59,537 bases of DNA from Pseudomonadota bacterium (GTDB lineage Bacteria > Pseudomonadota > Gammaproteobacteria > JAKAQQ01). Each line of letters begins with the position of its first letter. Within the stretch, counting starts at the first letter, position 1. The stretch covers positions 1-59,537 of the forward strand of contig DAHXNI010000017.1 of NCBI GenBank assembly GCA_027365475.1, read 5' to 3'. Under the pieces are notes generated by a model. That model saw only the letters and a program-made list of their open reading frames with translations, was not told the origin of the DNA and searched no databases. Below are positions 23,684 through 32,475 of the stretch, piece by piece. A program made the translations under genes and the position numbers.

Positions 23684-25505
23684 AAAGTTCGCTTTCGAGT
23701 TGAAAAACGCGTGCGAGGTTCTCGCTCCTCCGGAATCCATGCCCTTCACCCGCAAACTCGATCAGCCGGACAGGCACTCCCAGTCGTTCGAGCGCTGCCG
23801 CATAACGCCGGGTGTCCTGAGGGGAGACGACCGGATCTTCGAGCCCTTGGAAAATAAGCAGCGGAATCTGTGGCAGCCGCGCGGCTTGATTGAGCGGAGA
23901 ACGCAGAAGATAGCGTTCGGACTGTTGTGCGGTTCCGCCGATCAGGAACTGTCCATAGTGAGACTCAAACTTGGGGGCCGTTTGTTCGAGAGACAAGAGG
24001 TCGGTCACCGGATAGAGAAGGCTTGCGGCCTGGAAATGCGGATAGCGCGCCAGGATCCCCAGCACGGTAAAACCTCCGGCACTGCTTCCGGAGAGGTAGA
24101 GTCGCGTCTTTTGTGCAAGCCCCTTCCGGATGAGAAAACGGATTCCCCATTCGATGTCATCAACCTCGCCGCGACCCCAGCAACCCGCGAGCGCTTCCCG
24201 GTAAGCACGCCCGAATCCACTGCTGCCCCGATAGTTGACGTCCAGTACGGCCAGCCCGAGGCCTAGCCAGCTTTGGATACGGGCATCATGGGCAGCAGTG
24301 GCCATGGCGGTCGGTCCGCCGTGACACCGGATGAGCAGGGGGAAAGGGGGTGTCCCCAGAGGCGGCCGGTAGAAGAAAGCCTGGATCCTGGAACCCAGGG
24401 GTCCCGGAAACTCGATCGACTCGGGTGCTGCGCGGAACTCGGGAAGGGCAGCGCCGCCGCGCAGCGTCCGGGGGCGTGTCCTGCGCGCCGCAGGCCACAT
24501 CAGAATCGCGGGTGAGTGATCTGCCGAGTTGAAAAGTGCCACGACACGGCGGCCAGTCACACTGAGATGAGTCAGGTCGCCCAAGGGCAAAGGTACCCTT
24601 TGCGAGGATCCGTCAGTCAGGTTGAGCCTCCAGAGCTCGTTCTGGGCCCGGCGGACGAAAGCGGCCCAGACGGTGTTGGCCCCGGAAAACCCATAGCTCG
24701 ACTGACCGAGATTCCAGGGGGGGCGTCCGAGTTCTGCGTGTTTGTGGCACAGCGCTTCCGTGCCCCGGCCCGGATGCCACCGATACAGATTCGAAAAGCC
24801 GGTACGGTCGGAAAGAAAATAGAGTTCGCCCCGGGGTCCCCAGGAAGGCTCGAGAACCGATTCAGTCCGGCTGCCGGCCACGGTTACAACTTCGATCACC
24901 TGCCCGGTGCTGCTGAGACGCCCGACCCGGAGCCGGGTCCCCTGCCAGGGCATATCCGGATGGTTCCATTCGATCCAGCAGATCCGGCCCCCGTCCACAT
25001 CGATTCGGGGTGCGAGGTAAAAATCCGCTCCCTGGCAGAGGAGGGTACACGTGCGCTCCCGCAGGTTGCAGAGGCCGACGTAGTTACGGGGTTCTCTCTG
25101 GCCGATCCGGCGTTCCACAACAGCTACGATCCGGTCCAGGTCTGGATGCGCGGACAGATCAGCGTACCGATCCGATCGGAGACCGCCGGCTAGCTCGATT
25201 CGGCCATCTCCGAGGACCCGATAGAGCGCCTGATCCTGGTCGCCCACAAAAACGATGCCATGGGCAGTGGGGATGTAGGCGCCGCCACCGTATTCATGGA
25301 CCCGGCTGCGAACCCCGTACCCAGGGGGGGTCAGCCGCAAGAGCGTGGCATGTCGGATTCCGAATACGGCCATACGGGTCTCGTCTTCGGGTGCGGATTC
25401 GAGCCAGTAGACTGACTCCCGGTCGAGTCGGGGTTCGGCCAGCCGCACCGGTACCGTCGGTGCGGCTGTGAGAGGGTATTCGGGATGTGCTCGACTGGAC
25501 AACAC
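23658..25505 (-). CDS. S9 family peptidase (acylaminoacyl/prolyl oligopeptidase type)
   Basis: A 615-residue two-domain peptidase. The N-terminal two thirds form a seven-bladed propeller (repeats such as EPSWGPRGELYFLSDRTGFSNLYR). The C-terminal alpha/beta-hydrolase has the nucleophile in LSGSSAGGFTVLG, the acid in LEDPVVSPQDT and the histidine in FAGEGHGFRR. The short loops and RCHGGPTAMA oxyanion-hole motif fit acylaminoacyl peptidases. GTG 25505 is chosen: it follows GAGGGGGC and lies 11 nt after the cca stop; the longer frame runs back into cca. Probably a cytosolic peptide-trimming enzyme, cotranscribed with cca. Confidence 0.87.
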   Translation of the reverse strand: MLSSRAHPEYPLTAAPTVPVRLAEPRLDRESVYWLESAPEDETRMAVFGIRHATLLRLTPPGYGVRSRVHEYGGGAYIPTAHGIVFVGDQDQALYRVLGDGRIELAGGLRSDRYADLSAHPDLDRIVAVVERRIGQREPRNYVGLCNLRERTCTLLCQGADFYLAPRIDVDGGRICWIEWNHPDMPWQGTRLRVGRLSSTGQVIEVVTVAGSRTESVLEPSWGPRGELYFLSDRTGFSNLYRWHPGRGTEALCHKHAELGRPPWNLGQSSYGFSGANTVWAAFVRRAQNELWRLNLTDGSSQRVPLPLGDLTHLSVTGRRVVALFNSADHSPAILMWPAARRTRPRTLRGGAALPEFRAAPESIEFPGPLGSRIQAFFYRPPLGTPPFPLLIRCHGGPTAMATAAHDARIQSWLGLGLAVLDVNYRGSSGFGRAYREALAGCWGRGEVDDIEWGIRFLIRKGLAQKTRLYLSGSSAGGFTVLGILARYPHFQAASLLYPVTDLLSLEQTAPKFESHYGQFLIGGTAQQSERYLLRSPLNQAARLPQIPLLIFQGLEDPVVSPQDTRRYAAALERLGVPVRLIEFAGEGHGFRRSENLARVFQLESELFNPAGRKG

Positions 25506-25516
25506 GCCCCCTCTTT

Positions 25517-26749
25517 TCAGGAGGCAGATGCGCAATGCGTGCGCACTTTCCGGATGGTCTCGTAAAGACGCATGTTCAGCTGTTTCTTTTTCTCTGCGAG
25601 TGGCCAATCATATTCAGCCGGCTCAAGCCGGATCGACCGCAGAGCCTCGAAAAGCTGTTCGAGAAACGGTCGTTGGGGATAGGGGCGGGATTCGTAACCA
25701 GGGCGCCCGCGGAAATCGGCTTCACAGGCTTTGAGAGCCTGAATCAGGTTACCCGCTCGCGAGCGATAGGGTAACTCTCCGATCCAGATGGCGAGCTGGT
25801 CAATGGACTGATCCAGACAGGTGTGGACCTCGAGATGCCAGTGTGCGGTGAGTTCGGCGGTGATGCGGTAGTCGTTCGGGACCCGGAGTCGCGCACTCAG
25901 TGTTCGTGAGAGGAGGGCACTCGATCGGGCGTGATCGGGATGCTGCGGCCAGAATGCGCGTGGAGTCTTGGCCTTGCCAAGATCATGAGTCAGCACGGCA
26001 TAGCCTACGACGGGATCCGAATCAATCCGGACGGACTGGGCGAGAGCCAGCAGGATATGTTCTCCGGCATCGATCTCGGGGTGAAGCTCAGCCTCCTGAG
26101 GGATGCCAAAGAGGGCGTCGAGTTCGGGGATGAGCACTCCCAACGCGCCCACCGTCCGGAGAGTCGCAAAAAAGACCTCGGGATGGGTTGTGCTGAACGC
26201 CCGCCTGGTTTCCTGCCAGATCCGTTCCGGCGGCAAAGAGTCGAGTTCGCCCCTGCGCACGATTTCAGTCATGAGAATGCGGGTTTCGGGAGCGAGTGTG
26301 AATCCTAGGTCACGAAAGCGGGCTGCGAAACGCGCGACCCGGAGCACACGCAGCGGATCTTCGACAAAGGCCGGTGAGACATGGCGCAGGATCCGAGCGG
26401 CAAGATCGGCCCGCCCACCATGGGGGTCGATGAGTTCCCCTTGAGCATTTTCGGCGATCGCGTTGATTGTGAGATCGCGTCGCGCCAGATCGTCGATGAG
26501 GGTGACACCAGTACCGGTTTCGAAGCTAAAGCCGTGATAGCCGCGTCCCTTTTTTCGTTCCGTGCGGGCCAGTGCATATTCCTCACCTGTTTCGGGATGC
26601 AGAAAAACGGGGAAATCGCGCCCGACCGGTCGGAAACCGTTTTCGATCATCAGGTGCGGGCTGCCTCCAACGACCACATAATCACGTTCACCGACAGGGA
26701 GTCCCAGCAGGCGGTCGCGGACCGCTCCTCCGACGAGATAGATTTCCAT
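25517..26749 (-). CDS. cca: multifunctional CCA tRNA nucleotidyltransferase
   Basis: A 410-residue class II CCA-adding enzyme. YLVGGAVRDRLLG is the nucleotidyltransferase motif with the metal Asp pair in the following GERDYVVVG; RRDLTINAIA is motif B; FVEDPLRVLRVARFAARF motif C. A C-terminal HD domain (LTHDLGKAKTP, HPDHARS) marks the enteric-type enzyme that also has phosphohydrolase activity. It repairs and builds the CCA end of tRNA. It is followed by the peptidase gene. Confidence 0.94.
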   Translation of the reverse strand: MEIYLVGGAVRDRLLGLPVGERDYVVVGGSPHLMIENGFRPVGRDFPVFLHPETGEEYALARTERKKGRGYHGFSFETGTGVTLIDDLARRDLTINAIAENAQGELIDPHGGRADLAARILRHVSPAFVEDPLRVLRVARFAARFRDLGFTLAPETRILMTEIVRRGELDSLPPERIWQETRRAFSTTHPEVFFATLRTVGALGVLIPELDALFGIPQEAELHPEIDAGEHILLALAQSVRIDSDPVVGYAVLTHDLGKAKTPRAFWPQHPDHARSSALLSRTLSARLRVPNDYRITAELTAHWHLEVHTCLDQSIDQLAIWIGELPYRSRAGNLIQALKACEADFRGRPGYESRPYPQRPFLEQLFEALRSIRLEPAEYDWPLAEKKKQLNMRLYETIRKVRTHCASAS

Positions 26750-26821
26750 GGTGCCTGGGACAGCCGGGTCAGGGCTGTTTCCGGCTCCAGCCCGGTTGGT
26801 CTGGAGGGGATGCGAAGATGC

Positions 26822-27817
26822 TCATGCCAGTCCGGTGGTCCCGGGCGCGACCACTCCCTCTGTGCCGGGTCCGACCGGGCGGGATCCGCGCAGGTACATA
26901 GAGGCACGGTTGAGGAATAGATGCGGTACGATCCCCAGCGCCTCAAACCCGTGCGTGCGGGCAACCTGCCCGTAGCTGCAAAGTACCTCCTGGGCCTTGA
27001 GTGTCCGGTAGTTGTCGAGTGTGAACGGCGGATGCGGCAGCCTTTCCAGGAGTGCACCCATAAGCCACGAAATCCAGTCGGGAAGACCCACGATCAGACG
27101 TGGTGCCTGGATCAGATTCGCAACCGCGTTCACAGTCTCCCTGAGCGTCCAGGTTTCGGGTCCATCAAGACGATAGGTTATGCGGTTTTGGGAAGGCTGG
27201 TCGATGAGGGTCAGCAAGGCCTTGACGACGTCGTCGATATCGACCGGGGCGAACTTTGAGTCTGGGCAGGTCAGTGGAAATACGCCAGGTGCAAAGCGCA
27301 GGAGCTCCACAAAACGCATGAGAAAGTCGTCGTCAGGTCCATAGATCACGGAGGGCCGAACCAGCGCCCAATCGAGCGCCGAGGATTGAACCAATGCCTC
27401 GGCACGTGCCTTGGAAGCAAGGTAACGACTTGTGGGTTGAGGCGCATCCGTCCCGAGCGCACTGACCTGGATGTAATGCCGGATCCCTGAGCCTGCCGCA
27501 GCAGCTAAAAGGTTCCGGGTGATTCCGACATGCGTCCATTCGAATTGTCGGTCGTGGCCCCGTCCTTCATGGAGCGCACCGACCAAGTTGATGAGAATCT
27601 GGGCACCTGAAACCGCCTGGGCGATCAGGCCCGGATGGTAGATGGCTGGGTGTGCCAGAATTTCGAGCGTGGGTAAAACCCGTAGGTTGCGTACCCGGGC
27701 GCTATCGCGTGTCAGGATCCGGATCCGGTATCCGCCCGCAGTCAACCTCGCGGCAAGATGGCGTCCGACGAAACCCGATCCGCCTGCCAGTACAATGAGG
27801 GGGGCTGGTTTGGACAT
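26822..27817 (-). CDS. NDUFA9-like atypical SDR (NAD(P)-binding protein)
   Basis: A 331-residue atypical short-chain dehydrogenase. The dinucleotide motif GGSGFVGRHLAARL is at about residues 12-25. NLVGALHEGRGHD, the substrate-domain YLASKARAE (YxxxK) and RPSVIYGPDDDFL follow, all typical of the complex-I NDUFA9/YbjT-like group. In bacteria these single genes are thought to be quinone- or NADPH-linked reductases or binding proteins, but function is not established. It ends 72 nt before cca on the same strand. Confidence 0.78.
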   Translation of the reverse strand: MSKPAPLIVLAGGSGFVGRHLAARLTAGGYRIRILTRDSARVRNLRVLPTLEILAHPAIYHPGLIAQAVSGAQILINLVGALHEGRGHDRQFEWTHVGITRNLLAAAAGSGIRHYIQVSALGTDAPQPTSRYLASKARAEALVQSSALDWALVRPSVIYGPDDDFLMRFVELLRFAPGVFPLTCPDSKFAPVDIDDVVKALLTLIDQPSQNRITYRLDGPETWTLRETVNAVANLIQAPRLIVGLPDWISWLMGALLERLPHPPFTLDNYRTLKAQEVLCSYGQVARTHGFEALGIVPHLFLNRASMYLRGSRPVGPGTEGVVAPGTTGLA

Positions 27818-27882
27818 GCCGCTATTTTCGCACCAAATGAGGGATCCTGTTAAGAAGGTCCAAATGAGTTGAGGTATCGATC

Positions 27883-29244
27883 ATGCTGATATCGGTCAAT
27901 CCCGCAACCGGCGCCGAGTGGGCTCGTCATGCCGAACTTTCGCCTGAGGAACTCGAACACGCGCTGCAGCGTGCGGGGGCGGTTTTCGAGGGTTGGGCCC
28001 GTACCCCGCTTGATCTCAGGCTTGACCGGCTGACTGCGCTCGCTCACGCCATTGAGATTCGGCGCGAATCCCTGGCCGTTCTCGCTGTGCGGGAGATGGG
28101 CAAAAGGATCAGCGAAGCCCAGGCGGAACTCGACAAGTGTGTGCTGCTCTGCCGCCATCTTGTAAAAGAGGTACCTCACTCTCTTGCGGACGAACCGGTT
28201 GCAACCGAAGCGCAAAGCAGCTTTGTCCGTTATGCGCCGCTCGGGCCGCTTCTGGGTATCATGCCCTGGAACTTTCCCTACTGGCAGGTTTTTCGCTTTG
28301 CTGCGCCCGCTTTAGCCGCGGGAAATACGATTCTTCTCAAGCATGCGCCCAATGTGACCGGGGTGGCCTGCGAAATCGAAACCCTCTTCCGTGAGGCGGG
28401 TTTTCCGGAGGGCGTGTTTCAGACTCTCCGCATTCCAGTAGAGCATACTGCGCGCGTGATCGCCGATTTCCGTGTGCGCGGCGTGAGTCTCACCGGAAGC
28501 ACCCGTGCTGGACGCGCAGTGGCCGCCGCAGCCGGCGAGCATCTTAAAAAATGCGTCCTTGAGCTTGGGGGTTCCGATCCATGGATCATTTTTGCAGATG
28601 CGGATGTGGAAGCAGCTATTCAGGCCGGAATCACCGCGCGCTTCCAGAACGCTGGACAGAGCTGCATCGCAGCCAAGCGCTTCCTGGTCGATATGCGCAT
28701 TTACGACCGGTTTCTCGAAGGATTTATCGCAGGTGTGCGGGCCCTTAACCCGGGTGATCCGCTGGATCCCCGGACCACGCTTGCTCCACTCGCAAGACAG
28801 GATCTCCGGGAGGTTTTGCATGCCCAGGTCGAGGAGGCACACACAGCAGGGGCCGGGATCCCAACCGGAGGGGGCTTGCTTGATGGACCGGGGTTTTTTT
28901 ATGCACCGACGGTTGTGACGGGCATCACTCCCGGTATGCGGGTATTCCGGGAAGAAGTTTTCGGTCCGGCCGCACTCGTATTCAAGGTCCGGGACGAGCG
29001 GGAAGCCCTGTCCTTGGCAGGAGCTACGCCGTATGGACTCGGAGCCAGTATCTGGAGCCGTGATCACGAGCGTGCTGGCACGCTCGCCCAGGCGTTACCG
29101 AGCGGCATGGTCTTTGTCAATGCTCCGGTCAGGAGTGACCCACGCCTGCCGTTTGGTGGTATTCGCGATTCGGGCTTCGGCCGCGAACTCGGTGTCTGGG
29201 GTATACGCGAGTTTGTCAATGCGCGCACGATCTGGATTGCATAA
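27883..29244 (+). CDS. sad: NAD(P)-dependent succinate-semialdehyde dehydrogenase (Sad/YneI-like)
   Basis: A 453-residue aldehyde dehydrogenase. It opens with SVNPATG, has the cofactor site PWNFPYWQVFR...LKHAPNVTG and GVSLTGSTRAG, the general base Glu in LELGGSDPWI, and the nucleophile Cys in NAGQSCIAAKRF. It ends with LPFGGIRDSGFGRELG. Gene length and wording closely follow E. coli YneI (Sad), which oxidises succinate semialdehyde to succinate. A GAGGT precedes the ATG at 8 nt. No gabT or other GABA gene is nearby, so the in vivo substrate is inferred. Confidence 0.85.
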   Translation: MLISVNPATGAEWARHAELSPEELEHALQRAGAVFEGWARTPLDLRLDRLTALAHAIEIRRESLAVLAVREMGKRISEAQAELDKCVLLCRHLVKEVPHSLADEPVATEAQSSFVRYAPLGPLLGIMPWNFPYWQVFRFAAPALAAGNTILLKHAPNVTGVACEIETLFREAGFPEGVFQTLRIPVEHTARVIADFRVRGVSLTGSTRAGRAVAAAAGEHLKKCVLELGGSDPWIIFADADVEAAIQAGITARFQNAGQSCIAAKRFLVDMRIYDRFLEGFIAGVRALNPGDPLDPRTTLAPLARQDLREVLHAQVEEAHTAGAGIPTGGGLLDGPGFFYAPTVVTGITPGMRVFREEVFGPAALVFKVRDEREALSLAGATPYGLGASIWSRDHERAGTLAQALPSGMVFVNAPVRSDPRLPFGGIRDSGFGRELGVWGIREFVNARTIWIA

Positions 29245-29275
29245 GCGGCGACACCGTACTCGCCCGGGCGTCTGC

Positions 29276-29926
29276 TCAGGCGTTATCCGGAATTGCTTCG
29301 AACCAGACTCTCAGGCGAACCCAAGCATCCGACTCGTCGCGAGCCATCCAGGGGGGGAACTCGATGAGACCGAGCCCCATTGCACTCGCACGAACGTAGA
29401 GCTGGCTATCTTTCACGAAGGTCAAAAGTGGGATGTTGAGACTGGCGAGAAATTTCTCAAGCGCACCGAGAGCCTGCGTTCGGGTACGAACCCGGTTGCC
29501 AACGATGGCGATCCGTTCGCGCGGGTAGTTGGTAAGCAGGATATCAGCAATGGCGCTGGGTGCCGCGTCGATATCGATTGCGGAGGGAAGGATGGGGATG
29601 AGAACCCGGTGCGCGTCGCGCAGGAGGTCCACCATGCGGTCGCGGCTGAGCCCAGCGGGGGTGTCGACCAGAATCGCATGTGCATCCGGATATTGACGGA
29701 ACTGCCAGCTTCGGGTCACGCGCAGATTGAAATGTGCTCCGTTGATGCCGTCAATGCTGGCGTACTCGGCCGGGCGTTTTTTAAGCCAAGCGAGACTCGA
29801 ACCTTGCGGATCAAGATCAAGCAAGCACGGGCGGAGCCCGCCCGCCGCAAGGCTTGCGGCGAGATTGGTCGCAATCGTGGTTTTGCCCGATCCTCCTTTG
29901 GGATTCAAAATCACAACTTTTTTCAT
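29276..29926 (-). CDS. orphan ParA/MinD-family ATPase
   Basis: A 216-residue deviant-Walker ATPase. KGGSGKTTIATNLA (residues 10-23) carries the two signature lysines of ParA, LLDLDPQGSSLAWLKKR is Walker A-prime, and ILVDTPAGLS Walker B. No parB or centromere-like repeat lies next to it, so it is more likely a small ParA used to position a protein complex than a plasmid partition protein. It is too short to carry an N-terminal DNA-binding domain. It faces the aldehyde dehydrogenase tail to tail and is divergent from the patatin gene. Confidence 0.8.
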   Translation of the reverse strand: MKKVVILNPKGGSGKTTIATNLAASLAAGGLRPCLLDLDPQGSSLAWLKKRPAEYASIDGINGAHFNLRVTRSWQFRQYPDAHAILVDTPAGLSRDRMVDLLRDAHRVLIPILPSAIDIDAAPSAIADILLTNYPRERIAIVGNRVRTRTQALGALEKFLASLNIPLLTFVKDSQLYVRASAMGLGLIEFPPWMARDESDAWVRLRVWFEAIPDNA

Positions 29927-30030
29927 GCTGGGTGCCGAGCCGCTGATTCAGGCGGTATAACCAGCATAGCATCCCACTTTGTCGCCCGAACACGTGCCAG
30001 AGAGAATCACGCCTTCAGGGGGTCGCAGTG

Positions 30031-31179
30031 ATGAGTGCCATGCGCATGCCACGGATCGGCCTGGTTCTCCCGGGGGGTGGCGCACGGGCGTCGTATGAGG
30101 CAGGTGTGGTTCAGGCTTTGATGGAATTGTGGCCCGGACCGGGTAGCCCACGCATCGATGTCGTGACTGGAACTTCAGCGGGTGCGCTCAATGTGGTCTA
30201 CCTCGCGAGCCGCATGGCCCATCTCGAACAGGGTGCGCGTGATCTCGCGGCACTCTGGTCATCCCTCACAGCCGATCGGGTCTGTCGAAGACAGCCGCTC
30301 AAACTCTGGCGTCGTTTCAGGCCGTCACGGTGGGGGTCCGACCGGCGCGATGCTCCGCATCCAGGACGAACCCACGCCCTGTTCGATACTGATCCGCTAC
30401 GGGAACTCGTCACAAGTGAGGTCGACTGGCCGGAAATCAGCCGTGCCATCGCAACGGGACATCTGCGGGGCGCAGCCGTCACGGCCACGTCCTATACCGA
30501 CAACCGGAGTGTGACGTTTTATCAGGCGACACCCGAGGTTGCGGGTTGGGACCGCGTGCGGCGCGTTGGGATGCCGGTCCGGCTGGAGCCGGATCACATC
30601 ATGGCGTCCATCGCGCTGCCCATCCTGTTTCCATCGGTTCGTATCAATGGGTGCGACTACGGAGATGGATCGCTGCTTCAGCTGACACCGCTTGCACCCG
30701 CCATTCATCTTGGCGCCGAGCGTCTGCTGATCATCGCGGTCCATGGACCGAACCGGGCGCTCACCCAGAAATCGCCTTTGGATGCGCCACCGTCCTGGGC
30801 CACAATCGCAGGATTCATGCTGGATGCGCTTTTTCTGGATAGCCTCTATATCGACCTCGAACGGCTCAAGCGGATCAATGAGAGTGTTGCGAGCGGTGTA
30901 TCCGCACCGGGCACCCCGCTGCGCGTGGTGGAGACTTTGGTTCTTTCCCCGAGCATTGATCCAACGCTTTTGGTAAGCCGTCACCGTGGCCGGTTTCCGC
31001 GCTGGTTGCGCTGGCTGGTGCGCGAGTCTGAAGGTGGCGTCTCGCCGGGTTTCGAGCTTGAGAGCTACCTCTTCTTTGATGGGCAATACTGTCGGCACCT
31101 CGTCGAGCTCGGCTATTCGGATACGCTTGCACGCCAAGACGAGATCCGGCAATTTCTAGCCCAACCGAACCCGCTGTGA
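30031..31179 (+). CDS. patatin-like phospholipase
   Basis: A 382-residue protein. GLVLPGGGARASYEAGVVQAL is the glycine-rich oxyanion loop, GTSAGALNVVYLA holds the nucleophile Ser (GxSxG), and DYGDGSLLQLTP carries the catalytic Asp as DGS, slightly altered from DGG/DGA. It should hydrolyse acyl groups of membrane lipids. There is no signal peptide and one possible membrane-associated helix. GTG 30028 and ATG 30031 are both plausible behind the GGGGGT ribosome-binding site; 30031 is used. Confidence 0.85.
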   Translation: MSAMRMPRIGLVLPGGGARASYEAGVVQALMELWPGPGSPRIDVVTGTSAGALNVVYLASRMAHLEQGARDLAALWSSLTADRVCRRQPLKLWRRFRPSRWGSDRRDAPHPGRTHALFDTDPLRELVTSEVDWPEISRAIATGHLRGAAVTATSYTDNRSVTFYQATPEVAGWDRVRRVGMPVRLEPDHIMASIALPILFPSVRINGCDYGDGSLLQLTPLAPAIHLGAERLLIIAVHGPNRALTQKSPLDAPPSWATIAGFMLDALFLDSLYIDLERLKRINESVASGVSAPGTPLRVVETLVLSPSIDPTLLVSRHRGRFPRWLRWLVRESEGGVSPGFELESYLFFDGQYCRHLVELGYSDTLARQDEIRQFLAQPNPL

Positions 31180-31209
31180 GTTGAGGTGACTCTGGATGTG
31201 GTATGCCTT

Positions 31210-32130
31210 TCAGCCGGGCGGTCCGGGCGCAAAATCCGGGTGAGGGGGGTGCGCCTCAGGTTCCAGTTTGAGGTGACGAACGAGAGCAGGGGTCAGGCGG
31301 GACGTCAGGCGTCTCGCGAGTACCTCGGAAACATAGACGGATCGATGCCGACCGCCGGTACAACCGATCGCAACGGTGAGATAGCTCCGGTTCTGAGCCT
31401 CAAATGCGGGTAACCATTTCGTGACCAGTTGCTCGATATCGCAGATCAGTTCTCCCACCTGATTGAAACTCCCGAGATACTGAATGACAGCCGGATCCAG
31501 GCCCGTGAGGTCTCTCAACCCGGGTTCCCAGTGGGGGTTCGGTAAGCATCGGGCATCGAAAACAAGATCGGCATCAAGCGGTACGCCATCACGAAAAGCG
31601 AATGATTCGAACAGGAGCACCAAGCGTCCGCGCTGGTGATGGTTGAGACGGGCACGAATTTCGGTTCGGAGTTCGTGGACCGTTTTGTGGCTGGTATCGA
31701 TGGTGAGATCGGCTTCTTCGGATAGGGGTGCAAGCAGGTCCCGTTCCCGCCGGATCGCTTCCCGAAGCGAGAGTTGATCGGTGGAAAGCGGATGGCGTCT
31801 GCGCGTCTCGCTGTAGCGGCGGATGAGCACCTCTTCGTCCGTGTGCAGAAACACGATCAGGCAGTCGAGGTTTTCTCTCCGCAGCGCAGTGCAGGACTCG
31901 ATCACGGGCGTAAGGTCAAGATTGCCGCTACGGGCGTCGACCCCGAGAGCCAGGTGACGATAGAGTTTTCCTCCGCTCCTTATCGTCCTGTCGACCACAC
32001 TGTCGAAAAGGTTGGGTGGCAGGTTGTCGATGCAGTAGTAGCCTTCATCTTCGAGTTCATGGATGGCCACCGACTTGCCGGAGCCGGATTGACCACTCAG
32101 AAGAATGAGTCGGGTATCAGGTTGATCCAT
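31210..32130 (-). CDS. rapZ: RNase adapter protein RapZ
   Basis: A 306-residue P-loop protein. Walker A GQSGSGKS is at about residues 14-21, followed by HELEDEGYYCIDNLPPNLFD. The C-terminal domain has AIGCTGGRHRSVYVSE, the GlcN6P-sensing and RNA-binding region. RapZ guides RNase E to the GlmZ small RNA and so adjusts glmS. It lies 36 nt after hpf in the rpoN cluster. Genes normally found between hpf and rapZ (ptsN, sometimes hprK) are missing. The protein is longer than the E. coli one by about 20 residues. Confidence 0.93.
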   Translation of the reverse strand: MDQPDTRLILLSGQSGSGKSVAIHELEDEGYYCIDNLPPNLFDSVVDRTIRSGGKLYRHLALGVDARSGNLDLTPVIESCTALRRENLDCLIVFLHTDEEVLIRRYSETRRRHPLSTDQLSLREAIRRERDLLAPLSEEADLTIDTSHKTVHELRTEIRARLNHHQRGRLVLLFESFAFRDGVPLDADLVFDARCLPNPHWEPGLRDLTGLDPAVIQYLGSFNQVGELICDIEQLVTKWLPAFEAQNRSYLTVAIGCTGGRHRSVYVSEVLARRLTSRLTPALVRHLKLEPEAHPPHPDFAPGPPG

Positions 32131-32166
32131 GGATCGTGGAATGGAGTTGCGTCCGTTTCAGGAAAA

Positions 32167-32475
32167 TCAGGGTGTTTCGGAATTCCGAAGATGATGGTGG
32201 GTCCGCCGATCCTTGTCCCGGCAGATCTGAGTCGTGAGCTTGTCGATGAGCGCATCAATTGTGGCATAAAGATCGCGTGAAGTGGCTTCACTGTGGAACC
32301 GGTGTCCGGGTGCATGTCCCGTAGCTTCGGCTTTGTGATTTTGCTTTTCGACACTCAACACGACATGGAGATCAATGAGCGGTTCATAGTGAGTCAGGCG
32401 CTCCATTTTACCCTCGGTGTAACTTTTGAGAGCCGGAGTGATTTCGACGTGATGACCGGTGATGATTAGCTGCAT
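32167..32475 (-). CDS. hpf: ribosome hibernation-promoting factor (short HPF)
   Basis: A 102-residue short-form HPF. The fold signature ITGHHVEITPALKSYTEGKMERL is at the N-terminus and the basic helix (YATIDALIDKLTTQICRDKDRR) near the C-terminus. It binds the decoding centre and helps ribosomes dimerise in stationary phase. It overlaps the rpoN stop by 10 nt, so it is translated from the same message. Confidence 0.93.
   Translation of the reverse strand: MQLIITGHHVEITPALKSYTEGKMERLTHYEPLIDLHVVLSVEKQNHKAEATGHAPGHRFHSEATSRDLYATIDALIDKLTTQICRDKDRRTHHHLRNSETP

Noticed and set aside
29276-31179. ParA plus patatin as a defence or partition module
   Set aside because: They are divergent, have no partner genes such as ParB or a cyclic-nucleotide synthase, and the patatin is of the ordinary cytosolic type.
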